Below are positions 1-8,871 of a DNA stretch of 52,822 bases, one piece after another. How positions within the stretch are numbered: position 1 is the stretch's first letter; every line of letters begins with the position of its first letter. A program made the translations under genes and the position numbers. The DNA is from Microbacterium sp. SA39 (GTDB lineage Bacteria > Actinomycetota > Actinomycetes > Actinomycetales > Microbacteriaceae): contig NZ_JXRU01000021.1 in NCBI RefSeq assembly GCF_000967865.1, forward strand, positions 1 through 52,822. Reading direction: 5' to 3'. A model generated the notes under the pieces. The model was not told the origin of the DNA and searched no databases. It was given only the letters and a program-made list of their open reading frames with translations.

Positions 1-32
1 ACAGGCGTCAGGGGTGCGTTAGCGTGAGTCAC
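1..32 (-). CDS. IS481-family transposase, N-terminus only (partial)
   Basis: A GTG start at 32-30 is followed by ACT CAC GCT AAC GCA CCC CTG ACG CCT, giving MTHANAPLTP before the window ends. From memory, this is the usual N-terminus of actinobacterial IS481 transposases (DDE integrase type), just before the helix-turn-helix. A GGAGG ribosome binding site lies 5 bases upstream of the GTG, inside the 3' arm of a perfect 12-bp hairpin at 32-91. Only ten codons are visible, so nothing can be said about intactness. Confidence 0.7.
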   Translation of the reverse strand, partial: MTHANAPLTP

Positions 33-91
33 GAAGACCTCCGTGTGTGGAATGTGAGTGTGGTAACCCACATCCTGCCCGGAGGTCTTCG
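32..91 (-). promoter_or_regulatory. Leader hairpin sequestering the transposase ribosome binding site
   Basis: Bases 32-43 and 80-91 form a perfect 12-bp inverted repeat (CGAAGACCTCCG and CGGAGGTCTTCG on the plus strand) with a 36-base loop. On the transposase mRNA the 3' arm contains the GGAGG ribosome binding site, and its last base is the first base of the GTG start. Folding would block initiation on transcripts that read in from outside the element. The right-hand element has the same geometry. Confidence 0.6.
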
Positions 92-127
92 CTAACTCAG
101 CCGTTCACAACGTCCCTGGGAAGAACA

Positions 128-133
128 GCTAGC
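128..133. repeat. NCTAGN insertion target / one copy of target duplication (GCTAGC)
   Basis: GCTAGC directly abuts the IS tip at 127. IS481 is known to insert at NCTAGN and duplicate the six bases. The second copy of the duplication would lie at the far end of the element, outside the window. Confidence 0.6.
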
Positions 134-158
134 GGGCGCGGCCCGGGAGAACCCGCCT

Positions 159-1817
159 TTACTGGGAGGCGGCTCGACCAGCTTGTCGACCCGAGAAGAG
201 GCAGCCGCCGAGGAACGTGCCCTCGAGCGCACGGTAGCCGTGCACGCCTCCGCCGCCGAAGCCGCTCGCTTCGCCGGCCGCGTACAGCCCAGGGATGACC
301 GCTCCTGCCGCGTCGAGAGCGCGCCCGTCGAGGTCGGTGTTGATGCCGCCGAGCGACTTCCGTGTGAGCACGTGCAGCTTGACGGCGATGAGCGGCCCCG
401 CGGCCGGATCCTGCAGGCGGTGCGGGACAGCGGTGCGGATGAGCTTGTCTCCACGATAGCTGCGCATCGAGCGCAGCATCCCGATCTGCGCATCCTTGGT
501 GAAGTCGTTGTCCATCTCGCGGTCGCGCGCGACGATCTCACGACGGACGTTGTCGATGTCGAGAGTCTCTCCGCCCGGATGCCGCTGCATCTGCTCGAGG
601 AGGGATTCGAGGTCGCTCTCGACGATGAAGTCCTCGCCCTCGTCGAGGAACGCCTGCACCGGACCGGTCGGTCCTTTCGCGAGGCGGGACTTCAGCAGGA
701 GGCCGACGTCCTTCCCGGTGAGGTCGGGGTTCTGCTCACTGCCGGAGAGCGCGAACTCCTTCTCGACGATGCTCAGCGAGGTGACGAACCAGGAGTGGTC
801 ATGTCCGGTCGTGCGCAGGTGAGCCAGCGTGCCGAGGGTGTCGAAGCCAGGGAACAACGGCACCGGCAGGCGCGTCCCCGTCGCATCGAGCCACAGCGAT
901 GACGGACCGGGCAGGATGCGGATGCCGTGCAGCGGCCAGACCGGATCCCAGTTCGTGATGCCCTCGACGTAGTGCCACATCCGGTCGCCGTTGATCAGGC
1001 GGGCGCCAGCGGCGGCGCTCACGGCCTGCATGGAGCCGTCGACGTAGGCGGGTACTCCCGTGAGCATATGTTCCGGGGGTGTGCCGAGGCGCGATGGCCA
1101 CGCCGCCCGCACCAGATCGTGGTTGCCGCCGATGCCGCCCGACGAGACGATCGTGGCTCCGGCGACGATCTCGAACTCTGCGATCACTTCGCGCGACGAC
1201 TCTGCTCCACGAGCCGAGCCGCTCGTCGTCAGCACATCGCCGCGTGCTCCCGTGACGGTGCCATCCGTGATGATCAGCTCGGAAACGCGATGACGGGGGA
1301 GGACCGTGAGGCGCCCTTCGCGCTCACCCTGCTCGACGGCGGCGATGAACGGCGCGACGATACTGGGTCCGGTTCCCCAGGTGATGTGGAAGCGGGGGAC
1401 CGAGTTTCCGGGCCCCAGAGCGCCGTATCCACCGCGCTCGGCCCAGCCCACGACAGGGAAGAACCCGACTCCCCGCTCACGCAGCCAGGACCGCTTCTCT
1501 CCCGCGGCGAACTGCAGATAGGCCTCCGCCCACCGCCGAGGCCATTCGTCCTCCGGGCGATCGAAAGCGGCGTTACCGAACCAGTCCTGCGTGGCCAGCT
1601 CCAGGGAGTCCTTGATGCCCAGACGCCGTTGCTCGGGGGAGTCGATGAAGAAGAGCCCGCCGAACGACCACCAGGCCTGCCCGCCCAGGTTCGTCCGGGG
1701 CTCCTGATCCACCACGATCACACGCCGCCCGGCCTCAAGGGCCTCCGCGGCGGCGACCAACCCGGACAGCCCCCATCCGATCACCAGGATGTCTGTGGAC
1801 AGGGGCGTTGTCGTCAT
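159..1817 (-). CDS. KsdD-like FAD-binding dehydrogenase
   Basis: A 552-residue flavoprotein of the FAD-binding dehydrogenase family (COG3573-like, related to 3-ketosteroid delta-1-dehydrogenases and fumarate reductase flavoproteins). The N-terminal Rossmann motif GWGLSG (residues 14-19) is followed by an acidic residue in IVVDQE. A GGQAWW stretch follows, and the C-terminus has the glycine-rich FAD-closing segment ([19 protein letters not shown]). The ATG at 1817 is preferred over upstream in-frame starts because it overlaps the globin stop as ATGA and begins exactly before the Rossmann fold. It is the last gene of an mscS-globin-FAD operon. Its substrate cannot be deduced; steroid activity is not implied. 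The IS tip is only 32 bases past the stop, so any native terminator has probably been displaced. Confidence 0.85.
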   Translation of the reverse strand: MTTTPLSTDILVIGWGLSGLVAAAEALEAGRRVIVVDQEPRTNLGGQAWWSFGGLFFIDSPEQRRLGIKDSLELATQDWFGNAAFDRPEDEWPRRWAEAYLQFAAGEKRSWLRERGVGFFPVVGWAERGGYGALGPGNSVPRFHITWGTGPSIVAPFIAAVEQGEREGRLTVLPRHRVSELIITDGTVTGARGDVLTTSGSARGAESSREVIAEFEIVAGATIVSSGGIGGNHDLVRAAWPSRLGTPPEHMLTGVPAYVDGSMQAVSAAAGARLINGDRMWHYVEGITNWDPVWPLHGIRILPGPSSLWLDATGTRLPVPLFPGFDTLGTLAHLRTTGHDHSWFVTSLSIVEKEFALSGSEQNPDLTGKDVGLLLKSRLAKGPTGPVQAFLDEGEDFIVESDLESLLEQMQRHPGGETLDIDNVRREIVARDREMDNDFTKDAQIGMLRSMRSYRGDKLIRTAVPHRLQDPAAGPLIAVKLHVLTRKSLGGINTDLDGRALDAAGAVIPGLYAAGEASGFGGGGVHGYRALEGTFLGGCLFSGRQAGRAASQ

Positions 1818-2263
1818 GAGGTCTCCGTTGATTCCTGACGTGATCGGGTATCGAGCGTGGGGCGTCCCTCGGACGTGGCGCCGATTCCCGACGGCTCGAA
1901 TGTGTTCACCATGGCATAGGCGGCGCGCTCCAGATAGTCCCAGAGCGTGGATTCGTGCAGAGGCGACAACTGCGCCTCGTCCACAGCGGTCCGCATGTGG
2001 CGGAGCCAACGATCGCGGGCGTCCGGGTCGACGTGGAAGGGCATGTGGCGCATGCGCAGACGAGGATGCCCGCGGGTCTCGCCGTAGGTCGTCGGACCAC
2101 CCCAGTACTGCTCGAGGAACATCAGCAGGCGATGCTCGGCGGGACCGAGATCATCCTCCGGGTACATCGGCTTGAGCACCGGGTCAAGGGCCACCTCGCG
2201 GTAGAACACCGACACGATCTTCGCGAACGTCTCGTGCCCGCCGACCTCGTCGTAGAAGGTCAC
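1814..2263 (-). CDS. glbO: Group II truncated hemoglobin (trHbO)
   Basis: A 149-residue 2-over-2 globin of the group II (O) type. Visible landmarks are the B-helix aromatic pair FY (residues 20-21), the segment [10 protein letters not shown] (48-57), [13 protein letters not shown] with the likely proximal F8 histidine at residue 73, and the G8 tryptophan at 87 in RWLRHM. Group II globins bind O2 and NO and are linked to respiration and stress. The GTG start at 2263 overlaps the mscS stop as GTGA. The stop overlaps the start of the FAD dehydrogenase as ATGA, so translation of all three genes is probably coupled. The C-terminal extension after residue 118 is polar and variable. Confidence 0.92.
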   Translation of the reverse strand: MTFYDEVGGHETFAKIVSVFYREVALDPVLKPMYPEDDLGPAEHRLLMFLEQYWGGPTTYGETRGHPRLRMRHMPFHVDPDARDRWLRHMRTAVDEAQLSPLHESTLWDYLERAAYAMVNTFEPSGIGATSEGRPTLDTRSRQESTETS

Positions 2264-3333
2264 TTCTGGGTGCTCCCGTCGTCGGACTGCTTCTTGCGGC
2301 GCCAGATGCCGCGGTCGGGGATGACCGGCACTCCGGTCACGGCGTTCGGGCGAGTCCTGGGCGGGTTGGCGCCACGAACTCGGCGAGCTCCGTCGAGACC
2401 GGTCGGCACGACATCGACCAGGCTCGGCACGGCGATCTCCTTCTCGATGAGCGCGGCGCGGAGCCGACGGCGCAGCTCCTGGGCGACGTCGTCCTTCGCA
2501 TTGGCACGCGTCTTGACCACGATGCGGACGACGAGTGCCTCGCCGCCGACCGATTCGAGGCCCCACAGCTCGGGCTTCTCGACGATGCGCGTCCGCCACT
2601 TGGGATCCTTTGCCAGGCCCTGAGCGGTCTCGAGCATCGTGTGCTCGACCTGTTCCAGGTCCGAGTCGATCGGGACGCCGATATCGATGATGGCGCGAGC
2701 CCAGCCCTGCGACATGTTGCCGATGCGCGTGACCTCGCCGTTGCGCACGTACCAGAGCGTGCCGTTCACGTCGCGCACCTGGGTGATGCGCACGCTGACG
2801 TACTCGACCACGCCGCTCGCGAGTCCGAGATCGACGACATCGCCGATGCCGATCTGGTCCTCGGCGACGATGAACATGCCGTTGAGCACGTCCTTGACGA
2901 TGTTCTGCGCGCCGAAACCGAGCCCTGCGCCGACGGCGGCGGTGAGCAGCGTCAGCGAGCCGAGGAGACTCGGGGAGAGGGCATTGACGACGAGCACGAT
3001 CGCGATCACCACGAGCATCACGTTCACGATGTTCTGCAGGATGGTCCCGAGCGTGCGTGTGCGCTGGACGAGTCTCATATCGGCGAGCGGGGAACGCTCG
3101 AGGGCCTGTGTGTCGTCGACGGATGCCTTGTTCTTGGCGGTGTCGACGATGCGATGCACCACGCGGCGGATGACGACGCGCAGGATGAGCCCGATGACGA
3201 CGCAGCTCACGATGATGATCGCGACGGCGAGGGCCTTCAGGCCCACATCGCGCAGCAGGAGGAGCATGTCCTCCCACCACTGGGGGAGGGGAGTCTCAGG
3301 CAAGGAATCCATGTCGTCGAAGGGAATCATCAT
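2260..3333 (-). CDS. Small-conductance mechanosensitive channel, MscS family
   Basis: A 357-residue inner-membrane channel that opens under hypo-osmotic tension. Hydrophobic segments lie near residues 30-55 and 95-120. The pore helix follows as a Gly/Ala-rich stretch ([19 protein letters not shown]), then the conserved [17 protein letters not shown] and the beta domain GDVVDLG. The soluble C-terminal domain ends in a charged, basic tail. TAGTCT on the minus strand (3346-3341) ends 7 bases before the ATG at 3333, matching a leaderless start and favouring the first of two tandem ATGs. The stop overlaps glbO as GTGA. Confidence 0.93.
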   Translation of the reverse strand: MMIPFDDMDSLPETPLPQWWEDMLLLLRDVGLKALAVAIIIVSCVVIGLILRVVIRRVVHRIVDTAKNKASVDDTQALERSPLADMRLVQRTRTLGTILQNIVNVMLVVIAIVLVVNALSPSLLGSLTLLTAAVGAGLGFGAQNIVKDVLNGMFIVAEDQIGIGDVVDLGLASGVVEYVSVRITQVRDVNGTLWYVRNGEVTRIGNMSQGWARAIIDIGVPIDSDLEQVEHTMLETAQGLAKDPKWRTRIVEKPELWGLESVGGEALVVRIVVKTRANAKDDVAQELRRRLRAALIEKEIAVPSLVDVVPTGLDGARRVRGANPPRTRPNAVTGVPVIPDRGIWRRKKQSDDGSTQK

Positions 3334-3340
3334 CCCTTCC

Positions 3341-3346
3341 AGACTA
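3341..3346 (-). promoter_or_regulatory. -10 box of a probable leaderless promoter for mscS
   Basis: TAGTCT (minus strand) lies 7 bases before the ATG at 3333, so the predicted transcript begins at or next to the start codon. No clear -35 box is seen. Confidence 0.45.
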
Positions 3347-3378
3347 GCGACCGGCCCTCTGCGCGGGCTGGACGCCGC

Positions 3379-3417
3379 GAGGGCTCGGCGACCTGTCGAC
3401 CAGGTCGCCGAGCCCTC
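3379..3417 (-). terminator. Hairpin terminator downstream of pepN
   Basis: Bases 3379-3395 and 3401-3417 form a perfect 17-bp stem closed by a 5-base loop (TCGAC). It lies 8 bases past the pepN stop and upstream of mscS. There is no long T tract, as is common in actinobacteria. Confidence 0.75.
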
Positions 3418-3425
3418 TCACCCGA

Positions 3426-5996
3426 TCAGTCGTCGGCGTCGCGCGACTGCGCCGCGAGGGCGCGCTCCACGTCGGCGAGGTTCTCCAGGACGAGGCGACG
3501 CAGTGCCGGCGCGGCATCCTGGTTCGCGGCGAGCCAGCCGCGGGTCGCATCGCGCAGGGCGATGTCTGCGAGCGCCGTCGGGAACAGTCCGACGATGAGG
3601 TACTGGGCGATCTGATACGTGCGCGACTCCCAGACGGGGAGCAGCATGTCGAAGTACGCCGGAACGAACTCGGGCAGCGCCGCCGCACCGGCCGGGTGCA
3701 CGAACCCGAGTGCGGCGGACCGCACGATCGTGTTCGGCGCATCGTCGCGTTCGATGAGCGACGCCCACGCTGCGCGCTTGGATGCGGCCTCCGGCAGCGA
3801 GGCCCGTGCCTGCGCGGCGAACTCGCCGCCCTTGGCGGTGTTGTCCGCGGCCAGCGCGGCGTCGATGGACGCAGCATCCGTCGCACCGATCGTGGCGAGG
3901 CCGACCAGCAGCTGCCAGTTCAGATCGGCGTCGATCTCGAGGCCGGGAAGGGTCTCCTCGCCGGAACGGAGTCGTCCGACGATGCCCGCGTGCTCGGGAG
4001 TGACCAGAGCGTTCGCGAAGGCAGTGACGAACTGGAGCTGGCTGTCGCTGCCGGGCTCCGCCGCCTCGGCGAGTGACCAGAGCCCGTCAGCGACCTTCAG
4101 GCGCGCAGCCTCGCGGTCCGCCGGTGCGACGTACAGCGTCGCCGCCGTGCGCAGCTGCGCCAGCGTCGTGCGGACGGTCGTGGACTCGGTCTCGCGGCCG
4201 ATGTTGCCGAGGACGAGGTCGATGTAGTCGGATGCCGGCGTCTCGGCGTCGCGCGTCTGGTCCCAGGCGGCGCCCCATACCAGCGAGCGTGCCAGCGGGT
4301 CCTCGATGTCGGCGAGGTGGGCGATCGCGGTGGCGAGCGACTTCTCGTCGAGACGGATCTTCGCGTAAGCGAGATCGTTGTCGTTCAGCAGCACGAGGTC
4401 GGGGCGGGTGATGCCCTGCAGCTCCGGCACCTCGGTGCGGTCGCCGTCGACGTCGACCTCGACGTAGTGCGTGCGGGTGAGCGAGCCGGTGGCCAGCGTG
4501 TAGAAGCCGATGCCGAGGCGGTGGGGTCGGATCGTCGGATAGTCGGCCGGAGCCGTCTGCGTGATGGCGAATCGGGTGATCTTGCCGTCGCCTCCGTCGG
4601 CGATCACCGGTTCGAGCGTGTTGACGCCGGCCGTCTCCAGCCACTTCTTCGACCAGGTGCTGAGGTCGCGACCACTGGTGGCCTCGAGCTCGGAGAGCAG
4701 GTCGCTGAGCTCGGTGTTGCCCCACGAGTGCTTCTGGAAGTACTGCGAGACGCCACCGAAGAAGGCCTCGATGCCGACCCAGGCGGCGAGCTGCTTCAGC
4801 ACGGAGCCGCCCTTGGCGTAGGTGATGCCGTCGAAGTTCACCTGCACGTCTTCGAGGTCGTTGATCTCGGCGACGATCGGATGCGTGGAGGGGAGCTGAT
4901 CCTGGCGGTAGGCCCAGGTCTTCTCCATGGCGTTGAAGGTGGTCCACGCCTCGGTCCATTCGGTGGCCTCGGCCGTGGCGATCGTCGACGCCCACTCGGC
5001 GAACGATTCGTTCAGCCAGAGGTCGTTCCACCACTTCATCGTGACGAGGTCGCCGAACCACATGTGCGCGAGCTCGTGCAGGATCGTGACGACGCGGCGC
5101 TCCTTGACGGCGTCGGTCACCTTGCTGCGGAAAACGTACGACTCGGTGAACGTCACCGCGCCCGCATTCTCCATCGCGCCAGCATTGAACTCGGGCACGA
5201 AGAGCTGGTCGTACTTCGCGAACGGGTACGGCACGCCGAACTTCGATTCGAAGTACTCGAAGCCCTGCCGGGTCTTCTCGAAGATGTAGTCGGCGTCGAG
5301 GTGCTGCCAGAGGCTCTTGCGCCCGTAGACGCCGAGTGGGATCACTCGACCGGATGCGCTCGTGAGCTCGGAGAAGGTCGCCTCGTAGGGGCCGGCGACG
5401 AGAGCCGTGATGTAGGACGAGATGCGCGGCGTCGGCTCGAAGCCCCAGGTCGCGATGCTCTCGGTTCCTGAGCCGGCCGAAGGGTCGTGCACGATGGGCT
5501 CGGGCGTGGGGGAGTTCGAGACGACCTTCCACGCGGCGGGCGCGGTGACCGTGAACTGGAACGTGGCCTTCAGGTCGGGCTGCTCGAACACAGCGAACAC
5601 CCGGCGCGAGTCCGGAACCTCGAACTGCGAGTAGAGGTAGACCTCGTCGTCGACGGGATCGACGAAACGGTGCAGTCCCTCGCCGGTGTTCGTGTACAGG
5701 CAGTCCGCGTCGACGACGAGCACGTTCTCGGCCTGGAGACCCGAGAGAGCGATGCGCGAGTCGGCGAAGACGTCATCAGGATCCAGCTGCTCGCCGTTGA
5801 GAGAGATCTCCCGCACCTCACGCGCGATGAGATCGACGAACGTGAAGCTGTCCGGGGTCGCATGGAAGCGCACGACGCTGCGGGAGCCGAAGACCTCGGG
5901 GCCCTTCGTCAGATCGAGGGCGACCTCGTACGACTGGGTGTCGATGACGTCGCGGCGCTCCTGCGCTTCGATGCGGGTGAGGTTCTCTCCAGGCAC
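3426..5996 (-). CDS. pepN: Aminopeptidase N (M1 family)
   Basis: An 856-residue cytosolic zinc aminopeptidase that removes N-terminal residues from peptides. The substrate-anchoring GAMEN motif is at residues 273-277. The zinc motif HELAH is at 307-311, and the third zinc ligand, E330, lies in NESFAEW, giving the M1 pattern HExxH-x18-E. The length and long helical C-terminal domain match Streptomyces-type PepN. The GTG start at 5996 is supported by GGGAG seven bases upstream. It is transcribed alone, divergent from hemH, and ends at a strong hairpin. Confidence 0.96.
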   Translation of the reverse strand: MPGENLTRIEAQERRDVIDTQSYEVALDLTKGPEVFGSRSVVRFHATPDSFTFVDLIAREVREISLNGEQLDPDDVFADSRIALSGLQAENVLVVDADCLYTNTGEGLHRFVDPVDDEVYLYSQFEVPDSRRVFAVFEQPDLKATFQFTVTAPAAWKVVSNSPTPEPIVHDPSAGSGTESIATWGFEPTPRISSYITALVAGPYEATFSELTSASGRVIPLGVYGRKSLWQHLDADYIFEKTRQGFEYFESKFGVPYPFAKYDQLFVPEFNAGAMENAGAVTFTESYVFRSKVTDAVKERRVVTILHELAHMWFGDLVTMKWWNDLWLNESFAEWASTIATAEATEWTEAWTTFNAMEKTWAYRQDQLPSTHPIVAEINDLEDVQVNFDGITYAKGGSVLKQLAAWVGIEAFFGGVSQYFQKHSWGNTELSDLLSELEATSGRDLSTWSKKWLETAGVNTLEPVIADGGDGKITRFAITQTAPADYPTIRPHRLGIGFYTLATGSLTRTHYVEVDVDGDRTEVPELQGITRPDLVLLNDNDLAYAKIRLDEKSLATAIAHLADIEDPLARSLVWGAAWDQTRDAETPASDYIDLVLGNIGRETESTTVRTTLAQLRTAATLYVAPADREAARLKVADGLWSLAEAAEPGSDSQLQFVTAFANALVTPEHAGIVGRLRSGEETLPGLEIDADLNWQLLVGLATIGATDAASIDAALAADNTAKGGEFAAQARASLPEAASKRAAWASLIERDDAPNTIVRSAALGFVHPAGAAALPEFVPAYFDMLLPVWESRTYQIAQYLIVGLFPTALADIALRDATRGWLAANQDAAPALRRLVLENLADVERALAAQSRDADD

Positions 5997-6120
5997 AGAT
6001 GTACTCCCAGGGGTGAGGGGATGTCACCGGGAGTGGGCGCAGTTGGCACCCACGGCAACCCTGACAGCCTACGCCAGAGCAACGGCCGCCCTCACTCCGC
6101 AGAGGTGAAAGGATGAGAGG

Positions 6121-7305
6121 GTGACTGTGACCGAGCCGAACACCGTTCTCTTTGCCTCGCCCGCCGCTGCCGGCGGCGCACCCTTCGTGACGACGCCGGT
6201 CGCGTATGACGGCATCCTGCTGGCGGGCTTCGGCGGGCCGGAGGGGCAGGACGACGTGATCCCCTTCCTCCGCAACGTGACCCGCGGGCGCGGCATCCCG
6301 GACGAGAGGCTGGAGGAGGTCGCGCACCACTACCGCCACTTCGGCGGCGTCAGCCCGATCAACGGTCAGAACCGCATCCTCAAGGAAGCGCTGGAGGCGG
6401 AGCTCGCCGCCCGCTCGATCGACCTTCCGGTCTACTGGGGCAACCGCAACTGGGCGCCGTATCTGGACGAAGTGGTGACCGAAGCCTCTGCGCAGGGCCA
6501 CACGACTCTTCTCGCCTTCGCGACCAGCGCCTACAGCTCGTTCTCCAGCTGCCGGCAGTACCGCGAGGATTTCGCGCGGGTGCTGCACGACACGGGCCTC
6601 GGCGAGACCGTGACGATCGACAAGATCCGTCCGTTCTACGATCACCCCGGTTTCGTGGAGGCTTTCGAGACGGGCGTGCGCGAGGCGGTCGAAGGATTCC
6701 TGGCGGACGGGATCGCCGCCGCAGACATCCAGATCCTGTTCTCCACGCACAGCATCCCGACCGCCGATGCGGAGCGCTCCGGCGCACGAGACATCGAGTG
6801 GGGCGAGGGCGGCGCCTACGCGGCACAGCACCTGGCCGTCGCCGCCTGGGTCATGGACCGTGTGCGCGCGACCGTGCCCGCGGCTGCCGACGTCTCCTGG
6901 GAGCTCGTCTACCAGTCGCGTTCGGGCCCTCCGACCCAGCCGTGGCTCGAGCCGGACGTGTGCGACGTGATCGAGGAACTCCCGTCCCGCGGACGCAAGG
7001 CCGTCGCCGTGGTCCCCGTGGGATTCATGAGCGATCACATGGAGGTGCTCTGGGACCTCGACACCGAGGCGGCCGAGGCGGCGGAGGAGGCGGGTCTCGC
7101 TTTCATCCGCACCCCGACTCCCGGCGTCTCTCCTGCCTTCGTGGCCGGCATCGTCGACCTGATCGAGGAGCGTCTGCAGGGACGACCGAACGAGGAGCGT
7201 CCGCACGTCACCTCGCTCCCCGGCGGTTTCGACGTCTGCCGCCCCGGGTGCTGCGAGAACATCCGCGCAGGGTTCAAGCCCGCGGCCGCCGGCGTCGCGC
7301 CCTGA
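6121..7305 (+). CDS. hemH: Coproporphyrin III ferrochelatase
   Basis: A 394-residue ferrochelatase inserting Fe2+ into the porphyrin in heme synthesis; in actinobacteria the substrate is coproporphyrin III (the enzyme is also called CpfC). Diagnostic segments are LLAGFGGPEGQDDV (residues 33-46), FGGVSPING, the metal-binding histidine H210 in FSTHSIP, and the C-terminal VGFMSDHMEVLWDLD. Cysteines C144, C373, C377 and C378 (CRPGCC near the end) could bind the [2Fe-2S] cluster known in mycobacterial ferrochelatases. The GTG start is preceded by AAAGGA seven bases upstream; the ATG at 6114 opens only a two-codon frame. The following genes run in the same direction. Confidence 0.94.
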   Translation: MTVTEPNTVLFASPAAAGGAPFVTTPVAYDGILLAGFGGPEGQDDVIPFLRNVTRGRGIPDERLEEVAHHYRHFGGVSPINGQNRILKEALEAELAARSIDLPVYWGNRNWAPYLDEVVTEASAQGHTTLLAFATSAYSSFSSCRQYREDFARVLHDTGLGETVTIDKIRPFYDHPGFVEAFETGVREAVEGFLADGIAAADIQILFSTHSIPTADAERSGARDIEWGEGGAYAAQHLAVAAWVMDRVRATVPAAADVSWELVYQSRSGPPTQPWLEPDVCDVIEELPSRGRKAVAVVPVGFMSDHMEVLWDLDTEAAEAAEEAGLAFIRTPTPGVSPAFVAGIVDLIEERLQGRPNEERPHVTSLPGGFDVCRPGCCENIRAGFKPAAAGVAP

Positions 7306-7331
7306 CCTCCCGCCGCGGCCTCCGCCGCTTC

Positions 7332-7337
7332 TAGGAT
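7332..7337 (+). promoter_or_regulatory. -10 box of a probable leaderless promoter for rpiB
   Basis: TAGGAT ends 7 bases before the ATG at 7345. This spacing supports 7345 rather than the in-frame ATG at 7336, which lies inside the box. Confidence 0.45.
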
Positions 7338-7344
7338 GGGACCC

Positions 7345-7830
7345 ATGCGCATCCACATCGCCACGGATCATGCCGGGCTCGACTTCTCGACGCAGCTGCA
7401 GGACCACCTGCGCACGGCCGGACACCACGTCATCGACCACGGTCCGGTCGTCTACGACGCGGTCGACGACTATCCGGCGTTCTGCATCCGCGCGGCGCAG
7501 GCGGTCGCCGCCGACCAGACGGCGGGCGTCGAGGCGCTCGGCATCGTCTTCGGCGGGTCAGGGAACGGCGAGCAGATCGCGGCGAACAAAGTGCGCGGCG
7601 TCCGTGCAGCCCTGGTGTGGAACCTGTCGACCGCAGAGCTCGCTCGTCAGCACAACGATGCCAACGTCATCTCGATCGGCGCGCGCCAGCACTCGTACGA
7701 CGAAGTGACCGCGCTGATCGATCGGTTCATCGCGACACCGTTCTCCGACGAGGAGCGCCACGTCCGCCGGATCGCACAGATCGCGGACTTCGAGCGCGAC
7801 GGGTCCCTCCTTCCGGACCCGAGGGCCTGA
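7345..7830 (+). CDS. rpiB: Ribose-5-phosphate isomerase B
   Basis: A 161-residue RpiB/LacAB-family sugar-phosphate isomerase interconverting ribose 5-phosphate and ribulose 5-phosphate. It opens MRIHIATDHAG, the family's phosphate- and substrate-binding start, and contains GGSGNGEQIAANK. The serine replaces the catalytic cysteine of the E. coli enzyme and the following glutamate matches the acid/base residue described for the M. tuberculosis type, so this is the actinobacterial subclass. N- and R-rich segments (RGVRAALVW, HNDANVISIGAR) complete the active site. One base separates its stop from the next start, so it is co-transcribed with the DNA glycosylase. Confidence 0.93.
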   Translation: MRIHIATDHAGLDFSTQLQDHLRTAGHHVIDHGPVVYDAVDDYPAFCIRAAQAVAADQTAGVEALGIVFGGSGNGEQIAANKVRGVRAALVWNLSTAELARQHNDANVISIGARQHSYDEVTALIDRFIATPFSDEERHVRRIAQIADFERDGSLLPDPRA

Positions 7831-7831
7831 G

Positions 7832-8830
7832 ATGCCCGAGGGGCATTCCGTCCACCGGATCGCACGCCAGTTCGATCGCAACTTCGTCGGCAAGGTACTC
7901 CGTGCCTCGAGCCCGCAGGGCCGTTTCGCCGAGGGCGCAGCGGTGCTCGACGGGCGCGAGGCGGTCAGCGTGAAGGCCGTCGGCAAGCAGATGTTCCTCG
8001 AGGCAGAGGGCGACGTGTGGCTGCGCGTGCATCTCGGGCTTTACGGCGCCTGGGACTTCGCGGGTGAGATCCTTCTCGACCCCACGATCGCCTCCGCCAA
8101 CGGCAGGATGGGGCAGACCAACCAGCGCGGCACCGTGCTCGATGACGAGATCCTGGATGACGCGGGGGAGAACTCGCTCTCCTCGATCGGCGCCCCTCGT
8201 CGCGCACGCGTGCACGTGCGGATGTCGGAGCAGACCAAGGGCCTCGCGGATGAGGGCCTGGAGTGGCCGCCGCCCATCGTCGGCCAGGTTCGCCTGCGGC
8301 TCATGACCGACATCACAGCGGCCGACCTGCGTGGTCCGACGGCCTGCGTGCTGCAGACGCCGGATGAGATGCTTGCGACGGTCGCGAAGCTCGGCCCCGA
8401 CCCGCTCGTCGGCGATCCCGTCGAGAACGAGGAGCGGTTCGTGCGGGCGGTGCGCAAGACCCAGACGGTGATCGCGCTGCTGCTCATGGATCAGTCCGTC
8501 GTGAGCGGCATCGGCAACGTCTATCGGGCGGAGATGCTCTACCGCCATCGGCTGAACCCGCACGCGCCGGGCCGCGACGTCCCGGAGGAGATCGTGCGCG
8601 CCCTCTGGCACGACTGGGTCCGGCTGCTGGCGATCGGCGTCGAGACAGGTCAGATGATGACCATGGACGACCTCTCGCCCGAGCAGTATCGCGCCGCCAT
8701 GGCGAGCAGGGATGACCGTCACTGGGTCTACCATCGTGCGGGGCTTCCCTGCCGGGTGTGTGGCACCGAGATCGCTCTCGAGGAGATCGGCGCGCGCAAG
8801 CTCTATTGGTGCCCGCGCTGCCAGGCGTGA
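7832..8830 (+). CDS. Fpg/Nei family DNA glycosylase
   Basis: A 332-residue base-excision repair glycosylase/AP lyase. After the start methionine come the catalytic P2 and E3 (MPEGHSVHR), which place it in the Nei (endonuclease VIII) branch. The helix-two-turn-helix region is SVVSGIGNVYRAEMLYRHRLNP. The C-terminal zinc finger has C307, C310, C327 and C330 (CRVCG and CPRC). Nei-type enzymes remove oxidised pyrimidines and cleave the abasic site. The protein is longer than typical Fpg (about 270 residues) because of an insertion around residues 95-150, a feature of actinobacterial Nei-like proteins. It lies directly after rpiB. Confidence 0.9.
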   Translation: MPEGHSVHRIARQFDRNFVGKVLRASSPQGRFAEGAAVLDGREAVSVKAVGKQMFLEAEGDVWLRVHLGLYGAWDFAGEILLDPTIASANGRMGQTNQRGTVLDDEILDDAGENSLSSIGAPRRARVHVRMSEQTKGLADEGLEWPPPIVGQVRLRLMTDITAADLRGPTACVLQTPDEMLATVAKLGPDPLVGDPVENEERFVRAVRKTQTVIALLLMDQSVVSGIGNVYRAEMLYRHRLNPHAPGRDVPEEIVRALWHDWVRLLAIGVETGQMMTMDDLSPEQYRAAMASRDDRHWVYHRAGLPCRVCGTEIALEEIGARKLYWCPRCQA

Positions 8831-8859
8831 CAGCAGCGCTCACGTCGCAGCATCCGCTC

Positions 8860-8865
8860 TAGGCT
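8860..8865 (+). promoter_or_regulatory. -10 box of a probable leaderless promoter for the PaiB-like gene
   Basis: TAGGCT ends 6 bases before the ATG at 8872. Confidence 0.45.
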
Positions 8866-8871
8866 GATTCC

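Larger units (their letters stand above)
1..127 (-). mobile_element. IS481-family element, partial (5' end only, runs off the window)
   Basis: The element is read on the minus strand. Its outer tip is at 127 and, read from there, begins TGT, continues through CCAGGGACGTTGT, and leads to a GTG-started transposase that leaves the window at position 1. The same 13 bases mark the tip of the element at the right edge. IS481 elements characteristically start TGT and insert at NCTAGN; the adjacent bases 128-133 are GCTAGC. Only the transposase-proximal end is present, so length and the other end are unknown. Confidence 0.82.

Noticed and set aside
2264..3280. Long upstream extension of the globin reading frame inside mscS
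   Set aside because: The extension is Arg/His/Ala-rich shadow sequence of mscS; the globin domain begins just after the GTG at 2263.
4317..5471. 384-codon plus-strand open frame opposite pepN
   Set aside because: Low-complexity Gly/Arg/Val composition typical of antisense GC-rich frames; pepN carries GAMEN and HExxH motifs on the other strand.
5818..7440. 540-codon minus-strand open frame opposite hemH
   Set aside because: It is a shadow created by GC-rich third codon positions. hemH on the plus strand has full family motifs and the minus frame shows no recognisable domain.
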